From: Campylobacteraceae bacterium
GTDB taxonomy: Bacteria > Campylobacterota > Campylobacteria > Campylobacterales > Campylobacteraceae
Assembly: GCA_031263195.1 (NCBI GenBank)
Contig: JAISGD010000015.1
Location: 44,302 to 108,301 of the forward strand
DNA length: 64,000 bases
Direction of reading: 5' to 3'
This document shows, in pieces, positions 44,132 through 54,885 of this stretch. How positions within the stretch are numbered: position 1 is the stretch's first letter; each line of letters opens with the position of its first letter. The translations under genes were made by a program, and so were the position numbers. Below the pieces are notes generated by a model. It was not told where the DNA came from, did no database searches, and saw nothing but the letters and a program-made list of their open reading frames with translations.

Positions 44132-44224
44132 TCAACATGCAGCCTGTACGAAAAATTCCAATCGCCAGATTATTAAATCTCAGTGTATTTTTCGGATTTT
44201 TCGCTTTTGAGTGATTTTACTTTT

Positions 44225-44635
44225 TCAATCATCAAGGTAAAACTCTTTTATCTCTTTTACCCATTCTTTTTGTTTTTTGCTGAGCTTTAAATCACCGTTG
44301 CCGCGCAAATCAAGTTGTTTTAATTTCAGAGTAACTATTTTTTCCGGCAACGATTTTAAGTTGTTGTCGGATAGATTTAGCTTTTGCAATTTCACAAGAT
44401 TGCAAATCTCTTCAGGCAACGATTGTAATTCCAACAAAGAGAGGTCAAGTTCGTCAATATCTAAAAGTGTTTTTTCATCATATCTTGGCATTCTTTTGCG
44501 GCTCACGCCGTTATTATCAGCCCATTTCATAAGAACGCCACTCCAGCTATTCAAATCATAGTATCGATAACCGGCAACATAAAATATCATCACCAGAGCC
44601 AAAATACATACTAATATCGTTATGATTGTCGCCAT
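44225..44635 (-). CDS. Small membrane-anchored leucine-rich repeat protein
   Basis: The 136-residue product has an N-terminal span (IITILVCILALVMIFYVAGY, about 4-23) followed by three to four LRRs of the LxxLPxxIxxLxxLxxL type (LDLSLLELQSLPEEICNLVK, LNLSDNNLKSLPEKI). Such proteins display a binding surface, here probably in the periplasm. No partner gene is evident; it is divergent from secG. Function unknown. Confidence 0.7.
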   Translation of the reverse strand: MATIITILVCILALVMIFYVAGYRYYDLNSWSGVLMKWADNNGVSRKRMPRYDEKTLLDIDELDLSLLELQSLPEEICNLVKLQKLNLSDNNLKSLPEKIVTLKLKQLDLRGNGDLKLSKKQKEWVKEIKEFYLDD

Positions 44636-44725
44636 AAATTAATCCTCTTAAAAAATCTCAAAATATTAACATATTTTCTCAAAACCAAAGCTTAGCACGT
44701 ATACAAGTCCGAAAAAAACCGCTCT

Positions 44726-44764
44726 ATCAAAACGATTTCAACATTTTTTTAATATCGTTTTGAT
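44726..44764. promoter_or_regulatory. 11-bp inverted repeat in the LRR-secG divergent gap
   Basis: ATCAAAACGAT (44726-44736) and ATCGTTTTGAT (44754-44764) are perfect reverse complements with a 17-base loop. It lies about 75 bases before secG. It could be an operator, or a hairpin in a transcript from either side. Confidence 0.4.
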
Positions 44765-44839
44765 AAAATGATGCTCCTCATAAAAACGCTTTAATTAAAA
44801 AAGTTTGGGGATATTTTTGTTTGAGTTTAAGGATACAGA

Positions 44840-45172
44840 ATGACCGAATTTTTTTTCGTACTTGAGTTTATTTTAGCAATTATCATAACTATCGCTGTTT
44901 TACTTCAAAAAAGCTCTTCTATTGGGCTTGGTGCTTATAGTGGCAGCAATGAGTCCATATTCGGCGCAAAAGGTCCAGGCGGATTTTTGGCCAAATTTAC
45001 GCTTGTTGTCGGGCTTTTATTTGTCGCAAATACGATATGTCTTACATATTTATATAACCAGCAAAGTAATGAATCTTTGATTGACGATATAGAAACTTCC
45101 ACTCCAATAGCTCCGTCAACTGGAAGTACACCGCTTGCACCGTCTGCTCCCGAAGCTCCATCGGTTGAATAA
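44840..45172 (+). CDS. secG: Preprotein translocase subunit SecG
   Basis: The product is 110 residues with two membrane spans and the SecG signature LLQKSSSIGLGAYSGSNESI followed by FGAKGPGGFLAKFT. A Pro/Ser-rich tail (STPIAPSTGSTPLAPSAPEA) ends it. SecG assists SecYEG export. It overlaps the next gene through TAATG and heads a secG-deacetylase-frr-pyrE-RDD-like run. Confidence 0.9.
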   Translation: MTEFFFVLEFILAIIITIAVLLQKSSSIGLGAYSGSNESIFGAKGPGGFLAKFTLVVGLLFVANTICLTYLYNQQSNESLIDDIETSTPIAPSTGSTPLAPSAPEAPSVE

Positions 45173-46113
45173 TGCGCTGCTTTTTCTTACTGTGTGCGTT
45201 TGGTTTTTATCTTTTTGCTGATGCGCACATATTTTTATATCATCGTTTTAACGATGAAAGATATCCGTCTACCGACACGCAAAATAGCGTATTGCGTAAG
45301 CATTTTGAATTTTTAGAAGAGAATAACTACACTGTTGTACCTCTGCAATCTATCGTTGACAAACTAAATCAAAATGAAACTGTACCTGAAAAATGGGTCG
45401 CTTTAACGATAGACGACGGATATAGAAGTTTTTTAAATGCCTTGCCGATATTTGAGGAGTTTGGCTATCCGTTTACAATGTTTGTATATGTTGAGGCAAC
45501 GGAGAAAAAGTATCCCGATTTTTTAAGATGGGAAGAGTTGAAAGAACTTGAAAAAAAAGGTGGTACACTTGCTTTTCACTCATATTCACACTCGCATCAG
45601 ACAAGACAGAGTGCGGAAAAGTTAAGAGCTGACTTTGAAAAAGGATTAACACTTTATGAAAAAAGAGTCGGTTCTAAAAGTAATTTTTACTCTTATCCTT
45701 ACGGCGAATTTGACGACGAAGTAAAAAATATCGCCGAAGAATTCGGATTTAGCGCAATATTAAACCAAAATATGGGTGTTGTTTCGGATATGAGTAGTGC
45801 ATATGACTTAAGTCGTTTTGCGCTAACCGGAGATGCGGATATCAAACCTTTTTTGAAATACAAAACTCTGGAAGTTGAATGGATAGAGCCTAAAGATTAT
45901 CCTTCAAACGGCAATATCACAAAAGTAGAAGCGCGTGTTAGCACCGATATCGTAAAGATAAAGCTTTATATCACTGATTTGGGTTGGCGCGATGTAGAAG
46001 TTAAAGAAGGACTTATAAGTTACGACTTCAATGAAAAACTGCAAAAATCAAGAGTGCGGGTAATATTGCAAGCTGATAATAAAATTTCAACAAAAATTTT
46101 AGTAAAGGATTAG
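45172..46113 (+). CDS. Exported polysaccharide deacetylase
   Basis: A 313-residue protein with a signal peptide (about 1-18, [16 protein letters not shown]). The NodB-type deacetylase domain has the metal-binding TIDDGYRSF (about 86-94), FHSYSHSH (about 134-141) and [11 protein letters not shown] small C-terminal beta domain follows. It probably removes N- or O-acetyl groups from peptidoglycan or surface polysaccharide in the periplasm. It overlaps secG by one base and ends one base before frr. Confidence 0.85.
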   Translation: MRCFFLLCAFGFYLFADAHIFLYHRFNDERYPSTDTQNSVLRKHFEFLEENNYTVVPLQSIVDKLNQNETVPEKWVALTIDDGYRSFLNALPIFEEFGYPFTMFVYVEATEKKYPDFLRWEELKELEKKGGTLAFHSYSHSHQTRQSAEKLRADFEKGLTLYEKRVGSKSNFYSYPYGEFDDEVKNIAEEFGFSAILNQNMGVVSDMSSAYDLSRFALTGDADIKPFLKYKTLEVEWIEPKDYPSNGNITKVEARVSTDIVKIKLYITDLGWRDVEVKEGLISYDFNEKLQKSRVRVILQADNKISTKILVKD

Positions 46114-46114
46114 T

Positions 46115-46672
46115 ATGCTGGATGAAGTTTACAAATTTGAAAAAGAGCATATGAGTAAAAGCATAGAAGCTCTCAAGCGTGATTTTCAAACGCTTAGAAG
46201 CGGCAAAGTAAATATATCTATTTTAGATAACATCCATATAGACTATTACGGCTCGCCTACTCCGCTAAATCAAGTAGCATCCATAATGGCTATAGACGCT
46301 GTCACAATAAGTATAGCGCCATGGGAGAAAAAACTTGTCAGAGACATAGAAAGAGCAATAGCCGAAGCGAATATCGGCGTCAATCCTAACAGTGATGGCG
46401 ATGGCGTAAAACTATATTTTCCGCCTATGACCGCGGAACAGCGCCAAGAGAGTGCCAAACACGCAAGAGCGTTTGGCGAAAAAGCAAGAGTAGCAATTAG
46501 AAATATTCGCAAAGAAGCAAATGACAAAATCAAAAAGCTCGAAAAAGAGGGCGCATTTAGTGAAGATGTTATTAAAAAAGGTGAAAATGAAGTACAAAAA
46601 ATCACCGATGAGTTTATAAAAACAGTTGACGAACTTGTTAAACAAAAAGAGAGTGAACTTTTAAAGGTATAA
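46115..46672 (+). CDS. frr: Ribosome recycling factor
   Basis: The product is 185 residues, exact family length, with the RRF hallmark [17 protein letters not shown] (about 26-42), [14 protein letters not shown] and [24 protein letters not shown] helices. It splits post-termination ribosomes with EF-G. It is tightly packed between the deacetylase and pyrE, two bases from the latter. Confidence 0.97.
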   Translation: MLDEVYKFEKEHMSKSIEALKRDFQTLRSGKVNISILDNIHIDYYGSPTPLNQVASIMAIDAVTISIAPWEKKLVRDIERAIAEANIGVNPNSDGDGVKLYFPPMTAEQRQESAKHARAFGEKARVAIRNIRKEANDKIKKLEKEGAFSEDVIKKGENEVQKITDEFIKTVDELVKQKESELLKV

Positions 46673-46674
46673 GC

Positions 46675-47283
46675 ATGGACATAGAGTCGATTTATAAAAA
46701 AGCTAATGCTTACCTTGAAGGGCATTTTCTGCTTTCATCAGGCAACCACTCTCGCTACTATCTGCAAAGCGCGAAAGTACTTGAAAATCCGCGTATAGCA
46801 GGTGAGCTCGCTGTAGAGTTAGCTAAACAGTTCAAGCTTGCCGATATTAAAGCAGATTGCGTATGTGCTCCGGCACTTGGCGGTATTTTAGCCGGATATG
46901 AATTGGCACGTGCGCTTAATATACGTTCTGTTTTTACCGAAAGAGTTGATGGCAAGATGACGCTAAGGCGTGGATTTGAAGTCAAACATGGTGAAAAATT
47001 CATCATTTGCGAAGATATTATTACCACAGGCGGGTCGGCTTTAGAAGCAGCCAAAACTATAGCGCTGATGGGCGGAAAAATCGTAGCATTTGCAGCGCTT
47101 GCCAATAGAGGGTTCTGCGCGCGAACCAATAGCAACAAAAAAACAAAACCAAACTGCAAATTACCGTATGATATACCTTTTTTTGCATTGGCGGACTTTG
47201 AATTCGAGATATTTTCTCCCGATAACTGCCCTATGTGTAAACTTGGAAGCCAAGCCCTCAAACCCGGAAGCCGCGGTAATTAA
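46675..47283 (+). CDS. pyrE: Orotate phosphoribosyltransferase
   Basis: The product is 202 residues with the PRPP-binding motif [20 protein letters not shown] (about 102-121) and the N-terminal [16 protein letters not shown] substrate loop. The C-terminus has extra cysteines (DNCPMCKLG), typical of the epsilonproteobacterial form. It converts orotate to OMP in pyrimidine synthesis. It runs directly into the RDD gene. Confidence 0.93.
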   Translation: MDIESIYKKANAYLEGHFLLSSGNHSRYYLQSAKVLENPRIAGELAVELAKQFKLADIKADCVCAPALGGILAGYELARALNIRSVFTERVDGKMTLRRGFEVKHGEKFIICEDIITTGGSALEAAKTIALMGGKIVAFAALANRGFCARTNSNKKTKPNCKLPYDIPFFALADFEFEIFSPDNCPMCKLGSQALKPGSRGN

Positions 47284-47284
47284 A

Positions 47285-47734
47285 ATGGTCGGCAAAGCCG
47301 GAAAACAAACCCAAGCCATATCCACTTTACAACAAAGCGCATCTGTTTTTAAACGCGTGAAAGCCTTTATTGTCGATATGTTTATGATAAATATGCCCAT
47401 TTTATATTTCACAGCTTATATCATTTTGGGCGGGCGCGATGAGTTTTTAAATAATCAACCGGCTATACTTATTTGCACACTGGTTTTTGGTGTCATACTC
47501 TCCATTTTTTTCGCCATTGCAGGACAAAGTCCGGGATACAAAGCTTATGGTATACGGCTTATAAATATACAGATTCAAAAAAAGCCCGGATTTTTCAGGG
47601 CAATGTGGAGATTTTTGTGTTTTGTAATTTTCGGCGCGATATTTATCGGATTTCTACCAGCCTTTTTCAGAGATGACAAAAGGTGTTTGCACGATATTCT
47701 CTCCAATACCATTTGTATAGAATGTAAATCATAA
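47285..47734 (+). CDS. RDD-family membrane protein
   Basis: A 149-residue protein from ATG 47285, one base after pyrE. It starts MVGKAGKQTQAISTLQQSAS, and the RDD domain begins SVFKRVKAFIVDMFMINMPI with the Arg-Asp signature spacing, followed by spans and GQSPGYKAYGIRLIN and DDKRCLHDIL. RDD proteins are three-span membrane proteins, some Na+/H+ antiporters; this role is not established here. A longer frame starting inside pyrE is not needed. Confidence 0.75.
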   Translation: MVGKAGKQTQAISTLQQSASVFKRVKAFIVDMFMINMPILYFTAYIILGGRDEFLNNQPAILICTLVFGVILSIFFAIAGQSPGYKAYGIRLINIQIQKKPGFFRAMWRFLCFVIFGAIFIGFLPAFFRDDKRCLHDILSNTICIECKS

Positions 47735-47779
47735 ATATGATAAAATGACCGGTTTAATGTGAAAAAATTTGGAGCAATT

Positions 47780-48511
47780 ATGAGATTTGTTGCAATCGCA
47801 ATTTTTTTACTCTTTTTTTGCGGATGTGCGGAAAAAAGTAAGGTAAATATATCTGATATTGATGAAGATGATTTTGAGTCGGAGTTTGGCAACGCGGAAG
47901 ATTTTGACCCTTTAAGCGGATACAATAGGGTTATGACTAAATTTAACGATATAGCGTACCGCAACGTAATTATCCCAACTGCTAATGGTTATAGAAAAGT
48001 AGTTCCAAAGGGTGCGCGAATCTCTATAAACAATTTTTTTGACAATTTAATCTTTCCTATGCGCTTTGCAAATAATCTACTGCAAGGCAAAATCCTAAAT
48101 GCATTTGATGAAACAAAACGATTTATCGTCAATACAACTGTCGGTTTCTTGGGCTTTGCAAATGTAGCCGACGAGTTATACGGCATGCAAAAGCATAGTG
48201 AAGACTTCGGACAAACTTTAGGCGTTTGGGGTGTGCCGCCAGGTCCTCATATCGTACTGCCGATTTTGGGACCGTCAAATCTACGCGATCTTGGAGGCGA
48301 AGTAGTCAGTTTTCTGGTCAAACAAAATACAGAGATGGATATATTTGACAACGATTGGCGAAGTACAATGGGTGCAAACGCATTGAATACATTAAACAGT
48401 ATGTCTGATTTCATGCCGATGTATGAGACGATAACAAAAGACGCGATAGATTTATATCCGCTTTTAAAAAATATGTACGAACAAAGAAGAGACAAGCTTA
48501 TAAAGGAGTGA
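47780..48511 (+). CDS. mlaA: MlaA/VacJ-family outer-membrane lipoprotein
   Basis: The product is 243 residues from ATG 47780, chosen because GGAG is seven bases upstream and the start then gives a good lipoprotein signal with lipobox FFCGC (Cys16). Family motifs are DPLSGYNRVMTKFND, FPMRFANNLLQGK and GVWGVPPGPHIVLPILGPS. MlaA removes phospholipid from the outer leaflet and passes it to MlaC. It is followed at three bases by mlaC and then an RND exporter, the Campylobacter Cj1371-1373 order. Confidence 0.92.
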   Translation: MRFVAIAIFLLFFCGCAEKSKVNISDIDEDDFESEFGNAEDFDPLSGYNRVMTKFNDIAYRNVIIPTANGYRKVVPKGARISINNFFDNLIFPMRFANNLLQGKILNAFDETKRFIVNTTVGFLGFANVADELYGMQKHSEDFGQTLGVWGVPPGPHIVLPILGPSNLRDLGGEVVSFLVKQNTEMDIFDNDWRSTMGANALNTLNSMSDFMPMYETITKDAIDLYPLLKNMYEQRRDKLIKE

Positions 48512-48514
48512 GTT

Positions 48515-49111
48515 ATGAGATTGAAGTTTTTTTTAGTGGCGCTTTTTGCCTGCGCGTTTTTAAATGCACTTGAGGAGAGCAGAATAGATGCTGTTATGAA
48601 TAGCGATATCGCTAAAGCAACAGCTATTTTGCAAGATAAGAATATCAACGATGGTGAAAAATCGCAAAAGATTTTTACTATATTCGACTCATTTTTTGAT
48701 TTTAAGCAAATGGCGGAGATTTGCCTTGGAAAGGCGCAATGGAAAACGCTAAGCAGCGAACAGCAAGATGAGTTTATAACAAAATTTGTAGAACGCCTCA
48801 AAGAGTCTTATATAGAAAAATTGAAACTTTATACAGATGAAAAAATCACTATCCAAAAGAACGAGAAAAAGAGCGCGACTCGTATTCAGGTACCAATGAT
48901 TTTGACCGCAAAAGATGGACAAACTTATGAAATTTTGTATAAATTTTACGATACAAAAGATTCGCGCGGTTGGCTTATCTATGATGTCGATATCATAGGA
49001 GTGAGTATTGTTCAGACGTATAGAAGCCAATTTGACGGCGTACTAAAAAACGGTTCATTTGAGGATTTGATGCAAAAGATTGATGTTATTGATTTAGAAG
49101 TACAAAAATAA
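48515..49111 (+). CDS. mlaC: MlaC-type periplasmic phospholipid carrier
   Basis: The product is 198 residues with a signal peptide (RLKFFLVALFACAFLNA) and MlaC core (FDFKQMAEICLGKAQWKTLS about 58-77, QEEFITKF-like segment, SRGWLIYDVDIIGVSIVQTY about 155-174). MlaC shuttles lipid between MlaA and the inner membrane. GGAG before ATG and tight spacing on both sides show a mlaA-mlaC-RND operon. MlaFEDB is not in the window, so the RND protein may be the inner-membrane partner. Confidence 0.9.
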   Translation: MRLKFFLVALFACAFLNALEESRIDAVMNSDIAKATAILQDKNINDGEKSQKIFTIFDSFFDFKQMAEICLGKAQWKTLSSEQQDEFITKFVERLKESYIEKLKLYTDEKITIQKNEKKSATRIQVPMILTAKDGQTYEILYKFYDTKDSRGWLIYDVDIIGVSIVQTYRSQFDGVLKNGSFEDLMQKIDVIDLEVQK

Positions 49112-51558
49112 TGCTCAAAAAACTTTACGAAAGATTGATATTAAGATTTCCGATAGCTGTTTTAGCGGTACTTTTTGTAATAGTAGGTATTTTATCCGTT
49201 CAAGCCTTGAAACTTGAGGTAGATGCTTCATCTGAAACGCTATTATTGGAAGACGACACGGATTTACTTTTTATGAGAGAAGTATCTACACGCTATCCTT
49301 CAAGTCTCGATATGCTTATTATCTCATTTGCTCCCAAAAATGACCTTTTCGCGCCTGAAACATTGCGTTTTTTAGATGAAATCTCGCAAGAGTTGAAAAA
49401 AGTTGAGCGCGTAGATTCGGTTACAAATATACTTGATGTTCCGCTTTTGGAAAATGGCAGCAGCGCAATAAAAGAATTGGTAAATGATGTAACTACTCTG
49501 CGTTCGCCATACGTAAATCTCCAAAAAGCAAGGGAAGAACTTTTGACAAGCCCTATTTACAGTGAAAACATTGTAAGTAAAGATTTAAAAACTACTGCAA
49601 TTATAGTAATGCTGAAAGCAGACGAAACCTATGCGCGACTTCTTGATAAACGAAACAGCGCGCGGGAAAAAGCGGTTACTGATACGGCGGCAAAGCAAGA
49701 GTTTAGGTTGGCTTCGGAGGAGTTCAAAAATTACCGCGATGAATTAAGGATCAAAGAACGTCAAACGATAGATGATATAAGGACGATTTTAAAGTCATAC
49801 GAGAATGAAGGCGCACTCTTTTTAGGCGGCGTAAATATGATAGCCGTGGATATGATAACTTTTGTTAAATCGGATCTTGTTTATTTTGGTGCGATACTGT
49901 TTGTGCTGCTGGCATTGACGCTTTGGGTTATATTCCGCCAAATACGTTATGTTATACTGCCGTTACTAATCTGCACCATCAGCATTATTTCAACAGCAGG
50001 AATTTTAGGATTTTTCGGCTGGGAAGTTACGGTTATTTCGTCTAATTTTGTAGCGTTGCAGCTTATTTTAACTATTTCTATAGTTTTACACCTTATTGTA
50101 AGATATCGCGAACTTGCTTCGAAATATCCGAAAGTAGCGCAAAAAGAGCTTGTTTTGCTGGTTATGCTATCAAAAATCAACCCCTCATTTTTCGCAGTTT
50201 TCACAACAATTATCGGCTTTTTATCACTTATGCTGGCAAATATCAAGCCTATTATAAATCTTGGCTGGATGATGGCGAGCGGCATTACAATGTCTTTGGT
50301 GATAGCTTTCACGGCATTTCCGGCTATCCTTGTCATATTACCCAAAAAAAAGCTTTACGTAAAATTTGAGAAAGAGTTTGCTTTCTCTTCGTATTGTGCC
50401 AAAATAGTAGATAAACACGGCTTTTTTATCATCTTTGCAGCAATATGTATGGTTATTTTCGCTATTGTTGGCATACAAAAATTGCGCGTTGAAAACAGCT
50501 TTATTAACTATTTTAAATCCTCAACTCAAATATATCAAGGAATGAAAAATATAGACCAAAATCTTGGCGGTACAACGCCTATGGATTTGGTTGTAGAGTT
50601 TAAAACCGACGCAAGTGTGAATGAAGAGGAAGATGATTTTGAAAAAGAGTTTACGGAAGATAAAAACGACCCCAAATACTGGTTCACTCCAAAAGTTACA
50701 AATACTGCGCTTAGGGTACACGACTATTTTGAAAATAACGAATTTATCGGAAAAGTGCAATCTTTAGGAACTCTACTCAAAGTCGGCGAACGACTTAATA
50801 ATGGTAAAGAGCTTGATAGTTTTGAATTGGCTTTGATATACACAAATCTTCCGGAAAGTTATAAAAATATGATTTTGTCGCCATATATCAATATCGAACA
50901 TAATGAGCTTCGCTTCACTATGCGTCTTATTGACTCCGACCCAAATCTAAACCGAAATGAGTTGATACAAAAAGCTAATGAAGAGTTAAAAGATATAATA
51001 ACTCCGGACATTGGTACATATCGCCTCTCGGGTGCAATGGTTTTATATAATAATATGCTCCAATCCCTTTTCAAATCACAAATTTTGACGCTTGGCACGG
51101 TAGCAGTACTTTTTTTAGTGATATTTATACCGTTATTCGGTTCTCTTAAAGCTTCACTGATAGCAATCGCTTCAAATCTTATACCTATGGGTGCAGTATT
51201 TGGTTTTATGGGATTTGTCGGGATTCCTTTGGATATGATGACTATCACAATCGCGGCTATTAGTATCGGTATAGGCGTAGACGATGTTATCCACTACATA
51301 CATCGTTTTAAAGAGGAACTTCGGTTAAGTGGTGGAGACTATACAAAAGCGATGTACAATTCGCACAATAGTATCGGCTATGCAATGTATTATACAACGA
51401 TAGCAACCGCTTTGGGATTTGGCGTATTGGTCTTTTCAAACTTTATGCCGACAATCTATTTTGGAGTACTTACCGTTGCGGTAATGATAATGGTCTTTTT
51501 TGGTGCGATAATACTGTTGCCAAAATTGCTGCTAATATTTAAACCATTCAAATATTAG
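49111..51558 (+). CDS. RND/MMPL-superfamily transporter of the mla-like operon
   Basis: An 815-residue protein with N-terminal span (about 14-34), a large periplasmic loop, spans at about 250-410 (sterol-sensing-like), a second loop and spans near 650-815. GVDDVIHYIHRFKEE in the last part is the conserved MMPL/hopanoid-RND signature. It probably moves lipids between membranes with MlaC and MlaA encoded just upstream (one-base overlap). The substrate is inferred from context only. Confidence 0.85.
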   Translation: MLKKLYERLILRFPIAVLAVLFVIVGILSVQALKLEVDASSETLLLEDDTDLLFMREVSTRYPSSLDMLIISFAPKNDLFAPETLRFLDEISQELKKVERVDSVTNILDVPLLENGSSAIKELVNDVTTLRSPYVNLQKAREELLTSPIYSENIVSKDLKTTAIIVMLKADETYARLLDKRNSAREKAVTDTAAKQEFRLASEEFKNYRDELRIKERQTIDDIRTILKSYENEGALFLGGVNMIAVDMITFVKSDLVYFGAILFVLLALTLWVIFRQIRYVILPLLICTISIISTAGILGFFGWEVTVISSNFVALQLILTISIVLHLIVRYRELASKYPKVAQKELVLLVMLSKINPSFFAVFTTIIGFLSLMLANIKPIINLGWMMASGITMSLVIAFTAFPAILVILPKKKLYVKFEKEFAFSSYCAKIVDKHGFFIIFAAICMVIFAIVGIQKLRVENSFINYFKSSTQIYQGMKNIDQNLGGTTPMDLVVEFKTDASVNEEEDDFEKEFTEDKNDPKYWFTPKVTNTALRVHDYFENNEFIGKVQSLGTLLKVGERLNNGKELDSFELALIYTNLPESYKNMILSPYINIEHNELRFTMRLIDSDPNLNRNELIQKANEELKDIITPDIGTYRLSGAMVLYNNMLQSLFKSQILTLGTVAVLFLVIFIPLFGSLKASLIAIASNLIPMGAVFGFMGFVGIPLDMMTITIAAISIGIGVDDVIHYIHRFKEELRLSGGDYTKAMYNSHNSIGYAMYYTTIATALGFGVLVFSNFMPTIYFGVLTVAVMIMVFFGAIILLPKLLLIFKPFKY

Positions 51559-51797
51559 CAGCAAATTAACACTGTGTTCGACTTGTCGTATTAAGGTAAA
51601 GTGTCTACTTATGTTATTTAAAATATATTTGGACAATCTCTCTATTCTATTTCACATAAAAAGTTTTCGTTGCTGTACCATTTGCTTCAGTGCTCTATCG
51701 TCTTATTTTGCGGAATTTTATAGATGCAGCAAATGGATTCAAGGTCTTTTTTAAAAGCAAAATGGTAAAATAAAAAACTTTTTTTAAGGATTTTTTG

Positions 51798-52850
51798 ATG
51801 GCGGCAATTGACGAGAACAAAAAAAAGGCTTTGGAGCTTACTTTAAAACAGATAGATAAGGCTTTTGGTAAAGGCGCGATGGTGCGTCTTGGAGATAAAG
51901 AGTTTGAACCTATCGACGCTATAAGTACGGGCTCATTGGGACTTGATATCGCTCTTGGTATAGGCGGCGTTCCAAAAGGCAGAGTGATTGAGATTTACGG
52001 ACCTGAAAGTTCGGGCAAAACAACTCTCGCACTTCAAATTATCGCACAATCTCAAAAACAAGGCGGTATCTGCGCTTTTATAGATGCCGAACATGCTTTA
52101 GATGTCAAATATGCTAAAAATCTTGGTGTTGATGTAGACAATCTGCTTGTTTCGCAACCTGATTTTGGCGAACAGGCGCTTGATATTGTGGAGACTGTAG
52201 CCAGAAGTGGTGCGGTAGATGTTATAGTTATAGATTCCGTTGCTGCACTTACGCCCAAAAATGAGATTGACGGCGATATGGGCGATCAACATATGGGACT
52301 TCAAGCAAGACTTATGAGCCAAGCGCTTAGAAAATTGACAGGCGTTTTGCACAAAATGCAAACAACTGTTATCTTTATAAATCAAATCCGTATGAAAATC
52401 GGCGTTATAGGTTACGGCAGTCCGGAAACCACAACAGGTGGCAACGCACTTAAATTTTATGCTTCCGTTAGAATTGATGTGAGAAAAATTGCCACGCTAA
52501 AACAAGCTGAGGAACAGATAGGTAACCGCGTCAAAGCTAAAATTGTCAAAAACAAAGTCGCACCGCCATTTAGACAAGCTGAATTTGACATTATGTTTGG
52601 GGAAGGCATCAGTAAAGAGGGCGAACTTGTAGATTATGGTGTAAAACTCGAAATTATAGACAAATCCGGCGCATGGTTTAGTTACAAAGAGATAAAAATC
52701 GGACAAGGCAGAGAGAATGTCAAAGCCTTTTTGAAAGAAAACCCGCAAACGGCTCAACAGATTGAAGATGAGATAAAAACAAATATCGGCATAAACTCCT
52801 CTCTGATAACTATAAGCGACGAAGAAAAAGAAACGACGGGAGGCGAGTGA
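51798..52850 (+). CDS. recA: Recombinase RecA
   Basis: The product is 350 residues, with Walker [11 protein letters not shown] (about 66-75), L1/L2 DNA loops ([31 protein letters not shown]) and the C-terminal acidic tail. RecA catalyses strand exchange and activates the SOS response where present. ATG 51798 has AAGGA nine bases upstream. Ends overlapping eno by one base (TGATG), the conserved epsilonproteobacterial recA-eno pair. Confidence 0.97.
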   Translation: MAAIDENKKKALELTLKQIDKAFGKGAMVRLGDKEFEPIDAISTGSLGLDIALGIGGVPKGRVIEIYGPESSGKTTLALQIIAQSQKQGGICAFIDAEHALDVKYAKNLGVDVDNLLVSQPDFGEQALDIVETVARSGAVDVIVIDSVAALTPKNEIDGDMGDQHMGLQARLMSQALRKLTGVLHKMQTTVIFINQIRMKIGVIGYGSPETTTGGNALKFYASVRIDVRKIATLKQAEEQIGNRVKAKIVKNKVAPPFRQAEFDIMFGEGISKEGELVDYGVKLEIIDKSGAWFSYKEIKIGQGRENVKAFLKENPQTAQQIEDEIKTNIGINSSLITISDEEKETTGGE

Positions 52851-54121
52851 TGATATACATTGACGATGTGTATGGTATTGAAGTTTTAGACAGCCGCGGC
52901 AATCCTACCGTAAAAGCAACCGTCATTTTGAGCGACGGTACAAAATCAAGCGCTATCGTTCCAAGCGGTGCAAGCACAGGAAGTAAAGAAGCGATAGAGT
53001 TAAGAGATAAAAACCCCAAGCGTTTTAAAGGCAAAGGCGTTTTAAAAGCTTGCAATAATATAAGTACAATCGGCAATGAGCTGATAGGCTTAGAACCTTT
53101 CAATCAAGCGTATATAGATAAACTCTTACGGGAAATCGACGGCACAAATAATTACTCAAATCTTGGGGCTAACGCGTCTCTTGGCGTATCTATGGCGATA
53201 GCGCGCGCAGCAGCAAAGAGTCTTGGTATCCCATTATATCGTTATATCGGCGGAGTTAACGCCTCTGTACTGCCAGTACCGATGTTTAATGTCATCAACG
53301 GCGGCAAACATGCTGATAATAATGTGGACTTTCAAGAGTATATGCTTATGCCTTTAAATTTCAGCAGCTTCAGTGATGCCTTGCGCGCCGTTACAGAGTG
53401 CTATCATAGCTTAAAAGAGATTTTGCAAAAGAGCGGACATTCTGTATCTTTGGGTGACGAAGGCGGATTTGCCCCGAATCTTAAAAACAACGAGGAGCCA
53501 ATTAAAATTTTAGTGGAAGCTATTAAACACGCCGGATATAAAGCGGGAAAAGACATAGCTATCGCGCTTGACGCAGCAAGCAGTGAATTTTATAATGAAA
53601 ATGTTTATGATTTAAAGGGTGAAGGCAGAGTTCTAAACAGTATTCAAATGGTAGATTATTACGCCAAACTTTGTGAGAAATACCCGATAGTCTCCATCGA
53701 AGATGGACTTAGCGAAGATGATTGGGAAGGATGGGAGTTGCTTACTAAAAAAGTCGGCGATAAAATACAGCTTGTAGGTGACGACCTTTTTGTAACAAAC
53801 GCAGCTATTTTAGCACAGGGCATTCAAAAATGCGCAGCAAATTCCATACTTATCAAATTAAACCAAATCGGCACGGTAACGCAGACATTAGAAACTATCC
53901 GCTTAGCCCATAAAAACAATTACACTTGCGTAGTGAGCCATAGAAGCGGTGAAAGCGAGGATACATTCATAGCTGATTTCGCTGTTGCCGTAAATTCGGG
54001 ACAGATAAAAACAGGTGCGACAGCAAGAAGTGAAAGAACTGCCAAATATAATCGCCTTCTGGAGATAGAAAGGGAACTTTCAAACGGTGAGTATCCGGGA
54101 GAAACACTCTTTAACAAATGA
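52850..54121 (+). CDS. eno: Enolase
   Basis: A 423-residue enolase starting [20 protein letters not shown]. Key elements: [15 protein letters not shown] (about 40-54), catalytic Glu in [10 protein letters not shown], Mg ligands Asp in [23 protein letters not shown] and [10 protein letters not shown], and the [18 protein letters not shown] region. It interconverts 2-phosphoglycerate and PEP. Coupled to recA and overlaps the next gene by four bases. Confidence 0.97.
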   Translation: MIYIDDVYGIEVLDSRGNPTVKATVILSDGTKSSAIVPSGASTGSKEAIELRDKNPKRFKGKGVLKACNNISTIGNELIGLEPFNQAYIDKLLREIDGTNNYSNLGANASLGVSMAIARAAAKSLGIPLYRYIGGVNASVLPVPMFNVINGGKHADNNVDFQEYMLMPLNFSSFSDALRAVTECYHSLKEILQKSGHSVSLGDEGGFAPNLKNNEEPIKILVEAIKHAGYKAGKDIAIALDAASSEFYNENVYDLKGEGRVLNSIQMVDYYAKLCEKYPIVSIEDGLSEDDWEGWELLTKKVGDKIQLVGDDLFVTNAAILAQGIQKCAANSILIKLNQIGTVTQTLETIRLAHKNNYTCVVSHRSGESEDTFIADFAVAVNSGQIKTGATARSERTAKYNRLLEIERELSNGEYPGETLFNK

Positions 54122-54399
54122 AAATAGTTGAGAGTTTAAAGCAAAACCTCTTCAATAAAACCGACCACGAAAAAATTCTCTCTTATACTAAAAAAACAGC
54201 GGTTGGTTTTGTTGTTATTATACTTGGCATATATTTTGGAAATATGCTTTTCGGTAACTCGTCTTTGGAAGTGCTGCTTAGTCTCAAAACCGATAAAGCG
54301 CGCCTTGAACAGCGAATGAAAGAATTGAAAAATGAAAATGCTAGACTTCAAAAAGAGCTTTTCGAATTACAACAACTGGATCCTGATATAAGACAGTAG
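54118..54399 (+). CDS. FtsB/DivIC-like septum-formation initiator family protein
   Basis: The 93-residue product has a single span ([20 protein letters not shown], about 29-48) followed by a leucine-heptad coiled coil ([20 protein letters not shown]). This is the FtsB/DivIC topology, acting with FtsL/FtsQ at the division site. The position after recA-eno is conserved in Campylobacterota. It overlaps the enolase stop by four bases. Confidence 0.8.
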   Translation: MKIVESLKQNLFNKTDHEKILSYTKKTAVGFVVIILGIYFGNMLFGNSSLEVLLSLKTDKARLEQRMKELKNENARLQKELFELQQLDPDIRQ

Positions 54400-54847
54400 T
54401 CAATCATAATTCTTATTATAAACTTTCTTTTATATATAACTTTATTTATTTAAATATTTAAGATAGATATCATAGTATAATACAAATTCAATTTTATGGA
54501 AGAATTCAAGTAATATTTTTTTGATTACGCTTGTTATTTTATAACTATTTGTATTCTGACCGGCGTATATGTTTTTTGGCTTTGGGTATTATGCCAAAAA
54601 CTATAAAAATCAAGCAATTTAGCTTTTGTTTTTTTCGTAATTTTTAAACTTATAAGCACGGCAATTAGCTAAAGGAGTTAGGTAGGGTGTGGTAAGCTTT
54701 TTGCCGTGCATTATGAGAACTACTCAAAATTATAAGCAGTGGTGCCTTTTTATAATTTTGGCAGGGCACATTGTATAGTAAAAAGATTTACTATATAAAA
54801 ATGACACTAAATAATATTTAAATTACCTGAAAAAATATCAAATAAAA
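54400..54847. other. Gap with two strong consecutive hairpins (ncRNA or MITE candidate)
   Basis: No protein gene is visible. Hairpin 1: GCACGGCAA (54656-54664) with TTGCCGTGC (54701-54709), plus an inner AGCT/AGCT pair. Hairpin 2: CAAAATTATAA (54725-54735) with TTATAATTTTG (54750-54760), 14-base loop. Fifteen bases separate them. This may be a structured small RNA or a short mobile repeat. Neither has a clear poly-U tail. Confidence 0.45.
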
Positions 54848-54866
54848 GCCCGTTTTTAACGCGGGC
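54848..54866 (-). terminator. Intrinsic terminator of gltA
   Basis: A GCCCG/CGGGC stem with a 9-base AT loop is followed on the minus strand by TTTTATTTG. It lies 20 bases past the citrate-synthase stop. Confidence 0.8.
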
Positions 54867-54885
54867 GGATTTTAAGATTTAAAAT

